64,000 bases of DNA from CCY15215 sp039194995 (GTDB lineage: Bacteria > Cyanobacteriota > Cyanobacteriia > Cyanobacteriales > Spirulinaceae): the NCBI GenBank assembly GCA_039194995.1, contig JBCCVR010000006.1, forward strand, positions 17,894 through 81,893. The letters are read 5' to 3'. The stretch's first letter is position 1. The number at the start of each line of letters is the position of its first letter. The notes beneath the pieces are model-generated. The model saw only the letters and a list, made by a program, of their open reading frames with translations. It ran no database searches and was not told where the DNA came from. Both the position numbers and the translations under genes were made by a program. Below, piece by piece: positions 27,554-34,698 of this stretch.

Positions 27554-27892
27554 CTAACTCGGGGCGCAACTGCTCATAACTTGGCGAATGCTTGGCGACC
27601 ATTTAGAGGGGTCTTTGGAATTGGCGATAAAGTTGGCGTGGTCTTCATTGGTGACGCTATCCTGTTTGAAGCCATCGAGAACGCATTGACAGATTCCTTC
27701 TTTTTGCTCTTGGGTAAATTGAGAACTATTGAACGAAGCGAGACAACTTCTCACAAAAATTCGCTCGCCTTCTGCTGTAAAATCCGCCGATCGCGCAACG
27801 GGAGAAGAGGAAACGACAGCAATCGCCGCGATCGCCAAAACTCGCAAGGAAGATGCAACAACCGGTAAAAATTTAGATTGAACGTTCAGCAT
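27554..27892 (-). CDS. Small secreted cysteine-containing protein
   Basis: 112 residues with a signal peptide (about 1-35, VVASSLRVLAIAAIAVVSSS, cleavage near ARSA). The mature part has four cysteines (C50 in RSCLASF, two in GICQCVLDGF, and one near the end in SSCAPS), enough for two disulfides. No family recognised. It is probably periplasmic. It lies between repeats and the tRNA nucleotidyltransferase gene. Confidence 0.65.
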   Translation of the reverse strand: MLNVQSKFLPVVASSLRVLAIAAIAVVSSSPVARSADFTAEGERIFVRSCLASFNSSQFTQEQKEGICQCVLDGFKQDSVTNEDHANFIANSKDPSKWSPSIRQVMSSCAPS

Positions 27893-27941
27893 TGATAATT
27901 GATAATTGATAAATTGCTTGCCCCGAGCGGAGTCGAGGGGT

Positions 27942-29234
27942 TCATTGAAAAGACGGGGAAGAAGCGATTAAAGTTGCTGCCAATTGTAAGGCTTCTTCTG
28001 GGGTAGCGATCTGGCCGGTAACGCGGGCGAGTTGCAGCCGAGTCAAGAGTTGGCCGATCGCCGGGGAAGGACGCAACCCCAAAGAGCGAATCAAGTCGTT
28101 TCCCGAAATTAACGGAGTGGGGTGTGCCGCTTGATTGTCGGGATCGAGATAGGCGTTCACCAACGGCGCGATCGCGTTGGTGGCTTGGTTTTCTTCGATG
28201 ATATCCCGACAAGCCGCTTTAGCCACGCCAAATACGGCTAAAGCCGGGAAAACATCCCCCACCTCCTGAAAGAAAAAATACTGGTCTTCTAGGCGCATGG
28301 GGGCATCGACCAGAGAGAGAATGGGGTGATGGTGTTGGAGGATGGTGAGAACGAAGCGGATTTCATTGCGGGAATAAGTGAGGGCTTCCAACTGCGATCG
28401 CGCCTTCTCCAAATTGGGGGAAACCAAAGCCGCCAATTTTGCCAAAGTCAACCCGGAGGTGCTATTTCCCACGGGACGACGCAAGGATTCGGCGAAATCC
28501 TGCCAAATTGTCCCCAGCAACCAAGCCACGCGATCGATTTCGTCAATCTGTTTGATGCTCTTTTTCTTGGCATTTTGAAGCCAAATCGGCAGCACGCCAT
28601 CTTCGTAAGCCGCCCGCAACCAGCGATCGCCTTTGGGGGCTGCCAGTAAATAGCTTAACTCTTGGCGCACCCGTTCGGCGGATATTTTGGCGAGGTTGGG
28701 GGCGAGTTTAGCGAGGAATGTCCGGGTTTTGGGGTCAATGGTAAAGTCGAGTTGGGCGGCTTGACGGTAGGCGCGTAGGAGGCGCAGGGGATCGTCTTCA
28801 AGGTTGGCTTTAGAAACGGCCGCGATCGTCCGTTTTTCGAGGTCTTTTCTACCTTTGAGGGGGTCGATAAACTTTCTCGTGCGGGGGTTATAGGCGATCG
28901 CGTTGATGCGAAAATCCCGCCGTTTTAAATCAGCTTTTAAATTTTTACCCATCTGCTGGGCTAAATCCACGGTTCCCGATTCGAAAACCACCCGCGCGAT
29001 CCGGCGGACATCATCCAAAATCACGAACCCCGCATTATAGTATCCGGCAATCTGTCGCGCCGTTTCCACCGCATCCGAGGGCAACACGAGATCCACATCA
29101 AAATAAGGATGAGTGCGACCCAACAGCGCATCCCGCACGCATCCCCCCACAATATAGGCAGGTTGGGGGAGGAGGGAGAGATCGAAGGGAAGATTTTGAG
29201 GAGAGAGCGCCGAGAGATTGGGTTTTAAGGGCAT
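27942..29234 (-). CDS. tRNA nucleotidyltransferase/poly(A) polymerase family
   Basis: 430 residues of the class II nucleotidyltransferase family that adds CCA (or only part of it) to tRNA 3' ends. Motif A is VGGCVRDALLGRTHPYFDVDLV with the metal-binding D-V-D, motif B is RRDFRINAIAYN, and the C-terminal head is DPLRLLRAYRQAAQLDF. Cyanobacteria may split CCA and A addition between two enzymes, and the activity of this one cannot be decided here. Start ATG at 29234. Confidence 0.9.
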   Translation of the reverse strand: MPLKPNLSALSPQNLPFDLSLLPQPAYIVGGCVRDALLGRTHPYFDVDLVLPSDAVETARQIAGYYNAGFVILDDVRRIARVVFESGTVDLAQQMGKNLKADLKRRDFRINAIAYNPRTRKFIDPLKGRKDLEKRTIAAVSKANLEDDPLRLLRAYRQAAQLDFTIDPKTRTFLAKLAPNLAKISAERVRQELSYLLAAPKGDRWLRAAYEDGVLPIWLQNAKKKSIKQIDEIDRVAWLLGTIWQDFAESLRRPVGNSTSGLTLAKLAALVSPNLEKARSQLEALTYSRNEIRFVLTILQHHHPILSLVDAPMRLEDQYFFFQEVGDVFPALAVFGVAKAACRDIIEENQATNAIAPLVNAYLDPDNQAAHPTPLISGNDLIRSLGLRPSPAIGQLLTRLQLARVTGQIATPEEALQLAATLIASSPSFQ

Positions 29235-29335
29235 GAGAACTTTGAGCGATCGCGCTTCGATTCTCTAGTGTAGCGTTTGGGCAGAATCTTGGGAAACGGA
29301 AATGATTTTTCTCATTTCTTGACTCATGGGAAAAC

Positions 29336-29486
29336 TTTTCAGCAGATATGCGGATTGCAGAGCCACAGAAGCACGATTTTCTCCTTTACTTTCTTGGAAA
29401 AGCACTCTCTCTATAAATAACAGGTAGATTTTGCTTTTTCTCAACCCATCGAGAAAGGTTTCAGCAGATCTGCTGATTCGCGGCCA
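29336..29486. repeat. Two imperfect copies of a TTTCAGCAGAT-centred motif
   Basis: The segment around 29336-29372 (TTTTCAGCAGATATGCGGATT, continuing AGAGCCACAGAAG) reappears imperfectly at about 29458-29492, where its core is the 16-bp palindrome TCAGCAGATCTGCTGA at 29461-29476. Both lie in the roughly 400-bp gap between the tRNA nucleotidyltransferase and the A+T-rich cassette. The gap otherwise holds the hairpin at 29487 and nothing recognisable. Confidence 0.5.
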
Positions 29487-29534
29487 GAGAAGAGGTTGTA
29501 CTCAGAGTACAACCTCTTCTCGCTCATCTTTTTT
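29487..29534. repeat. 16-bp perfect inverted repeat
   Basis: Arms 29487-29502 and 29506-29521 are exactly complementary with a 3-nt loop (CAG). A T-run begins 7 nt after the right arm (29529-29534), so a terminator for plus-strand transcription is possible, although no gene ends here. Alternatively a protein-binding palindrome or a recombination site at the border of the A+T-rich cassette. Confidence 0.55.
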
Positions 29535-29628
29535 CAGGGTTGACAAAAAACAACTGACGTGAAGAGAGTCAAGCATCTACAATAAAGTTCATTTAAGATA
29601 TTTTTGCAAGGAGTCTATCTCAATCATT

Positions 29629-29781
29629 ATGAAACCGTTTAATTCTCAACTAAATGAAGGTTTTGTCCCTCAAAATATACTCTTAGAAGTCGAACTTACG
29701 GAAAATTTTGAGTTTACAATTCCCGAAGATCGTGCCCGTCGTCATTCCTCGATTCTCGACCATGACATTACATCCAATTGA
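29629..29781 (+). CDS. Short frame ahead of the 424-residue protein
   Basis: 50 codons beginning MKPFNSQLNEGFVPQNILL. AAGGAG is present 15 nt upstream, rather far. The frame ends inside the next gene, overlapping its ATG (29762) by 20 bp and lying in a different frame. Either this is a small cotranslated protein or it is the true N-terminus of the following protein split by a frameshift. No family recognised. Confidence 0.4.
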   Translation: MKPFNSQLNEGFVPQNILLEVELTENFEFTIPEDRARRHSSILDHDITSN

Positions 29782-31036
29782 CAACAAACCAATAAAAATA
29801 GAAATCGCAAATACAAATACAGTTTATTTGCCAATTTTAGAACAAGAACTAGGATTTTCTTTTGTATTTCTATATATTGATATAAAAGTTTTGAACCAGA
29901 CAGATTTAACAATTTATCTAGATCCACACTATACTTTTTTGTCTGAATTTCATTCTGCTGAAAACAAGTACATTGAAAAACATTCAACTATTTTTAATTC
30001 TAATGAAATAGAACCAGATCAGAATAAAGGGATTGTATCGCTACAAGAAATATTTTTTAGAATAACTTCTATTTTTACTAAAAATGAGATAGTATCAGAA
30101 CTTGAAACAATTGATCGTGATATTTTTGATTACATCAAAATATCTCCCAAGAGCAGTCAAAATATGAGATTCGGATTGAGACCGCTATTTCATCAAAATA
30201 TATTCTCTCTTGCTTTACCAACGACCTCAGAATATTTTCTTTCTTCTCAAGATACTAGACAATTTTGTGTATTTGAAGATTTAGGATCGGGAGAGTATAG
30301 TATGAAATTAGTGTATGCTCCTACGCGATCACAAAAATCCGAAAAACTCAAAGAGAAAAATGAGAATATAATAGATTGTGATGAGGATATCAATAGCTCT
30401 TCTATTCAAATCAATTTAATTAAGCCCACAAAAGGAGAACCTCATATATTACCAACTCCAGATATAAAGTTTGAAATCTTTATAGATGGAGGAAATGATG
30501 TAAAATTATCTAAAATAACGAAACAGATTAACTTATTGGATTTTTTGATATCTCGTTTTCCTAGATTCAATTCTCATCCAAAACCTTATATCTTTCTACC
30601 TCTGTGCTTTCGTATTATTAATCAATCATTAAAATCTTATCGATTTGATTTGTATAATTTTGCTCCACCAAATTTCATTTCTGATGGAACTGTCATTGAT
30701 TGGGAAGTCATCACGTCGCCGTTGAGAATGCTCAATGGAAAATCTGAGGACTATCCTATTCTAATGCCAAACAAAAGTATTGATTTTTATCCCAATCTAG
30801 TAATTTTTCTCTCTGGATGGAATCAGTTTCGATTCAGTTTATTTTCTCGTAATGGATGTCATTTGATTTCTGAGCCTATTAAACCCGGACAATATTGCGT
30901 TTGCTTCAATTATCAAAATCAAATCCAAAATACTCATGCTTATAATTTACAAGCTCGAACAGTACAACCATTAAGCGATTTTTGGATTGGAGCAGTATCA
31001 ACACCATTTATTAATATCAACTTATTTCCACCTTGA
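29762..31036 (+). CDS. Unknown protein of an A+T-rich cassette
   Basis: 424 residues from ATG 29762 (442 from TTG 29708). No signal peptide or membrane segment. The sequence is rich in I, N, F, S and P with beta-strand-like alternation, for example YIFLPLCFRIINQSLKSYRF. Base composition is markedly richer in A+T than in flanking housekeeping genes. It precedes a PEP-CTERM gene by 81 bp and may share its transcript. Function unknown. The neighbour suggests an extracellular or surface context, but this protein itself looks cytosolic. Confidence 0.6.
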   Translation: MTLHPIDNKPIKIEIANTNTVYLPILEQELGFSFVFLYIDIKVLNQTDLTIYLDPHYTFLSEFHSAENKYIEKHSTIFNSNEIEPDQNKGIVSLQEIFFRITSIFTKNEIVSELETIDRDIFDYIKISPKSSQNMRFGLRPLFHQNIFSLALPTTSEYFLSSQDTRQFCVFEDLGSGEYSMKLVYAPTRSQKSEKLKEKNENIIDCDEDINSSSIQINLIKPTKGEPHILPTPDIKFEIFIDGGNDVKLSKITKQINLLDFLISRFPRFNSHPKPYIFLPLCFRIINQSLKSYRFDLYNFAPPNFISDGTVIDWEVITSPLRMLNGKSEDYPILMPNKSIDFYPNLVIFLSGWNQFRFSLFSRNGCHLISEPIKPGQYCVCFNYQNQIQNTHAYNLQARTVQPLSDFWIGAVSTPFININLFPP

Positions 31037-31117
31037 AGTTTTATTTTCTCATATTTTAGTGATTTTTACTCAAAAATCGGATTTTTACCTCAACCAACAT
31101 ATTTGTAAGGAGCTAAC

Positions 31118-32512
31118 ATGAATCTATCCAAATATTTTTCACTTTTCAGTGTTTCCAGCTTATCTATTTTCATTGTCTTAATAACAGGTCAAGAAAGCAA
31201 AAGTTTTTCCATTATCCCGTCCCAGCCCGGAGCTACTCAATTATACGAAAGTCAGTCACAACCTTTTTTACTCGATGATTTTTATGGACAAACTTTTGTA
31301 ACTCCTATTTCTGCAATTGATCGAGGTGGTACTCCTACATTCCAGAGATTACTATCTGTATGGTCTGCACTGTCTCAGCCAATTAGTTCTCCTTCAGTTA
31401 ATTGGGAATTTGAAACTGCTGAAAACGATCTACAGGGAAGTTTTGAAATTGAAATTTATAAACCTTGTGGTTGGAGAGATGATTGCAGTGGAACTCGATC
31501 AAATCTTCAGCCAATGAATTCTCCATTTCGTGGTGTCGGAGGACAATTACAACTAGAGTATAAACCAAGTATTAGCGATCCTCAAATTGGTCAAGGTAAT
31601 CTTCATTGGATTCAGATGGTGCAAGCTAATTATGGTGATGGTCGCTTCTTCTTTATTCACGGCTATCCTATCCTTGACAATGGCAAAAGTGTACTTAGTC
31701 CATTCTATGATACTCCCACATCAAACGTTGCAAATGAGACTTTTTTTGTGGATCGATCATATGCGGCTGGACGACAAAATGCTAAAAGAAATACGTATTT
31801 TAAAGCACAACTCCATTTAGTTGAAGAAATTCCTACAGTAGGAAATCAAACAAGAAAAGTCAAAATCTACAATGGAATTCGCTGGGGTTGGCAAAATAAA
31901 GTTAGCAAACGTCGTCGTCCTCGTCCTCAGCCCATTGATGTTCCCGATCGCCCTCCGATCATCCCTCCAATACCGGGCTGGCGACCTTGGCGCGAACCTG
32001 CACGTTGTTTGGGTGGTAGCGGAGGCGGAGGATGCGACCAAGATAATCCAATCCTTGCCAGCAATACAGATAATGATTGGAAAATTTTTCAAGATGTTGA
32101 GAGCGATCTTTGGTACGATCCAGAGACACCCTATGGTTTTGAATTTCAAGCCATTGGCGATACTTTATTCACTGATATTCTAGATTTACCGATTGATATT
32201 GATGAAGACAGTTTATTTACAGTTTCGGTAGGAGACATCTCTCTAGGCGAATTTGCTGCTGGAGAAAGAATCAATTTTGCTGCGTTATTTGGTGAAGGAA
32301 TTTCCAGCTTTAAAATTACCGGAATCAATCCTCTTTTTGGAGAAGAAATTACACCTTTTCCCATTCGACTTGCATTTAATGACTCGATCGGTAGTTTCAG
32401 AATGCGTGCGTTTGAGGAAGATGATTCTACTTCCGTCCCCGAACCCACACTCATTTTCGGTTTATTTACTTTAACCGTTCTTGGCTGGTTTGGCATCAAA
32501 CAAGACTCATGA
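31118..32512 (+). CDS. PEP-CTERM sorted exoprotein
   Basis: 464 residues with an N-terminal signal peptide (about 1-27) and a C-terminal sorting signal: SVPEPTLIFGLFTLTVLGWF followed by a short tail. That is the P-E-P motif, a hydrophobic span and a charged end, as expected for exosortase-processed proteins. The middle is beta-rich with a proline-rich linker (DRPPIIPPIPG) and a glycine-rich patch around CLGGSGGGGC; no catalytic domain was recognised. AAGGAG lies just upstream of the start. The stop overlaps the next start (ATGA at 32509-32512), tying it to an O-antigen-ligase-like protein. Confidence 0.75.
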   Translation: MNLSKYFSLFSVSSLSIFIVLITGQESKSFSIIPSQPGATQLYESQSQPFLLDDFYGQTFVTPISAIDRGGTPTFQRLLSVWSALSQPISSPSVNWEFETAENDLQGSFEIEIYKPCGWRDDCSGTRSNLQPMNSPFRGVGGQLQLEYKPSISDPQIGQGNLHWIQMVQANYGDGRFFFIHGYPILDNGKSVLSPFYDTPTSNVANETFFVDRSYAAGRQNAKRNTYFKAQLHLVEEIPTVGNQTRKVKIYNGIRWGWQNKVSKRRRPRPQPIDVPDRPPIIPPIPGWRPWREPARCLGGSGGGGCDQDNPILASNTDNDWKIFQDVESDLWYDPETPYGFEFQAIGDTLFTDILDLPIDIDEDSLFTVSVGDISLGEFAAGERINFAALFGEGISSFKITGINPLFGEEITPFPIRLAFNDSIGSFRMRAFEEDDSTSVPEPTLIFGLFTLTVLGWFGIKQDS

Positions 32513-33783
32513 AACCACTCTATACGATCCTCTTTGCCCTCAGTATTATTCTGATTAATCCTTGGGGGCAAATGCGAGGAGAAATTTGGACGATTCCCAA
32601 AATTTTGATTCTCTTCCTCATCACCTTCTCAAACCTGATTATCCTCCTTGAATGCCGCTTAAGCGCCAACAAATTCCCCCGACTTTCTCGTACTTGGAAA
32701 ATTCAACTCCTGCTCTGGGGAATCCTCCTCACCTGTGGCCTTATTTCTACCTTAAAAAGTCCCTTTCCTTGGCATTCTTTCCTCGGTCAAGAACAGATGC
32801 GGGATGGTTGGCTCTATTGGTTGCTCCTTGGGGGTTTTACCCTCAGTAATACCTTGCTTTTGCAACGATACCCCAACCTCTTCCCCGCGCAATATCGAGG
32901 ACTCATCCTCGGCGGTCTCTTCATCTCTCTCAGTATCTTCCCCCAGATCCTCGACTGGCGCATCGATTACACCGCTACCTCCGGACAACTCCTGCAAAGC
33001 AATATTCTCGCCAGCACCATTTTCCGCAACCAGCAACCCATCGGACTCTACTCCCATCGCGGTCATGCGTCCTTTGTCCTCGCCGTTGTCAGCACCTTAA
33101 CGTTGCTCCTGTGGCGATCGCACTCCCTCTCCAAACAACAAGCGATCGCTCTGCTATCTCCCTTCATCGCCGCTCTTTTTCTCACTCAAACCCGTATGGG
33201 TATCTTAGCTTTCTTCGGGGCAACTGCGTATATTCTCGGAGACAAAATCAAAAAGGTGCTTCCTTTCTTGTTGATTGGCGCGATCGCCCTTGGCAGTTGG
33301 ACGACTTGGCGACAGATTGACAAACTTTCCCCCCTCAACCAAGCGACTTCGGGACGAGTGGGAATGTGGGAACAAGCGATTCGCGGGATTGAGATGCGTC
33401 CGGTGTGGGGCTGGGGATACAACGGACACGGAATCGCCCATCCTTATAGCGATCGCTGGAATCCCGCTCCCGCCCGCGTTCTTCGCATGGATGCAATAAG
33501 TTTTACGGGAGAATTCGCCACAGGAAAAATTCAAACTCGTCCCATTCCGACTCACAAAGCTCACAATCTCATCCTCGATACCGTCCAATCTTTAGGAATT
33601 GTGGGATTTTTGGCTTATTTTGTTCTCTTTAACTGTTATTTTTTCTTTACCTTTCACTCACCTTTTCCCAAACTTGCCGCGATCGCCCTCATCTATCTCA
33701 TTTTTACCTTCACTTGGTTTGATTGCGCCCAATACAGTCACCTCCTCTGGTGGAGTTTTTCCAAGAGAGATCGCTTAAGTTAA
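32509..33783 (+). CDS. O-antigen ligase/polymerase-like membrane protein
   Basis: 424 residues with about eleven membrane helices and a large periplasmic loop before the last helices, the layout of the Wzy/WaaL (O-antigen ligase) family. The loop carries RVGMWEQAIRGIEMRPVWGWGYNG and the final HKAHNLILDTVQSLGIVGF matches the family H-N-x-x-L-D region. It is coupled by a 4-bp overlap to the PEP-CTERM gene. It may polymerise or attach a surface glycan, possibly to that exoprotein; this is inferred from the overlap only. Confidence 0.75.
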   Translation: MKPLYTILFALSIILINPWGQMRGEIWTIPKILILFLITFSNLIILLECRLSANKFPRLSRTWKIQLLLWGILLTCGLISTLKSPFPWHSFLGQEQMRDGWLYWLLLGGFTLSNTLLLQRYPNLFPAQYRGLILGGLFISLSIFPQILDWRIDYTATSGQLLQSNILASTIFRNQQPIGLYSHRGHASFVLAVVSTLTLLLWRSHSLSKQQAIALLSPFIAALFLTQTRMGILAFFGATAYILGDKIKKVLPFLLIGAIALGSWTTWRQIDKLSPLNQATSGRVGMWEQAIRGIEMRPVWGWGYNGHGIAHPYSDRWNPAPARVLRMDAISFTGEFATGKIQTRPIPTHKAHNLILDTVQSLGIVGFLAYFVLFNCYFFFTFHSPFPKLAAIALIYLIFTFTWFDCAQYSHLLWWSFSKRDRLS

Positions 33784-33959
33784 CCCACAAACCGCGATCG
33801 CTCTGTCGATCTGTTTATTAAGTTTAATATCGAGAGTTCGAGAGGAAAATGGGCGAATTGCGATCGATTTGTAATAAAGATTAAATCAATTGAAAATAAC
33901 ACGCAGTTCCTATTTTATCGAGATATTCGTAAGAAATACCACAATTGAGAATAAGTTGT

Positions 33960-33977
33960 AACAACATAGAAGTTGTT
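33960..33977. promoter_or_regulatory. Inverted repeat upstream of feoA
   Basis: AACAAC (33960-33965), six bases, GTTGTT (33972-33977), ending 13 bp before the GTG start. Two imperfect direct copies of AATTGAAAATAA/AATTGAGAATAA lie further upstream (about 33888 and 33942). No canonical Fur box was seen; the palindrome may be an iron-related operator. The rest of the 207-bp gap shows nothing else. Confidence 0.4.
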
Positions 33978-33990
33978 TTAAGGGAGTCCA

Positions 33991-34650
33991 GTGAACGGCC
34001 ATCACCACCACAAACAAAGCCAACGGCAGCAAAACCAACAGCACAAAAACTGGGGGTTTACCTTTTTTGGCGGAACGAGAGATTCCGGGCTTTCCGAAGC
34101 ACAGTCGTCAGTTTCTACCCCCTCTTTTCCCCTGTCAGAGGCCGTTAATGGTTCGCAAGTTTGGATCGTCGGATATCGCGGCAAAGGCGGGATTGGACGC
34201 TTATTGGGTATGGGACTCAACCCCGGCAAGCAATTGCAAGTAATTAGCAATCAACCCGGTGGCTCCGTTATTGTTGCCGTTGACAACGATCGCATGGGTT
34301 TGGGGGCGGGAATGGCAGAAAAAATTATGGTGAGCGATCGCCCCATTGCGATCGATCCGGGAGAAAAAACGATGACATCACAAACGACAGAAACCACAGA
34401 AAAAACCTTCTCCCTCCGGGACATGACTCCCGGAAGCACGGGGCGGGTATTGGGCTACGAAAAAGCCTATCGCGGCTATCGCGGCAAACTCCTTTCGATG
34501 GGATTGACCCCCGGAACCGAATTTACGGTCATTCGCGTTGCCCCTTTGGGAGATCCCGTAGAAATTAACGTGCGCGGTTTTTATCTCAGTCTGCGCAAAC
34601 AAGAAGCCGATGCTCTCATTGTCGAGGAAGTGACCAACGGACAAGGGTAA
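33991..34650 (+). CDS. feoA: FeoA with two FeoA domains
   Basis: 219 residues with two tandem SH3-like FeoA domains (about 50-115 and 140-213), each with the G-x-x-G-R-x-L-G-x-G/E pattern and the signature GMGLNPG / SMGLTPG. The N-terminal 20 residues are rich in H, Q and N (NGHHHHKQSQ), which could bind metal. GTG at 33991 has AAGGGAG at about 7 nt. Family knowledge: FeoA supports ferrous-iron uptake by FeoB. First gene of a run feoA-feoB-feoC-HMA_2-HMA_2-ATPase-DUF5132, all plus strand. Confidence 0.9.
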   Translation: MNGHHHHKQSQRQQNQQHKNWGFTFFGGTRDSGLSEAQSSVSTPSFPLSEAVNGSQVWIVGYRGKGGIGRLLGMGLNPGKQLQVISNQPGGSVIVAVDNDRMGLGAGMAEKIMVSDRPIAIDPGEKTMTSQTTETTEKTFSLRDMTPGSTGRVLGYEKAYRGYRGKLLSMGLTPGTEFTVIRVAPLGDPVEINVRGFYLSLRKQEADALIVEEVTNGQG

Positions 34651-34698
34651 GCATTGGCACTCGAACATGCTGTTTTACGATTTTGGGAGGAACAAGAG

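Noticed and set aside
27363..27602. Frame encoding a GSVGSEESVGSRGSVGSGG-like peptide
   Set aside because: It is only the translation of the GCTCCCGACGCT repeats.
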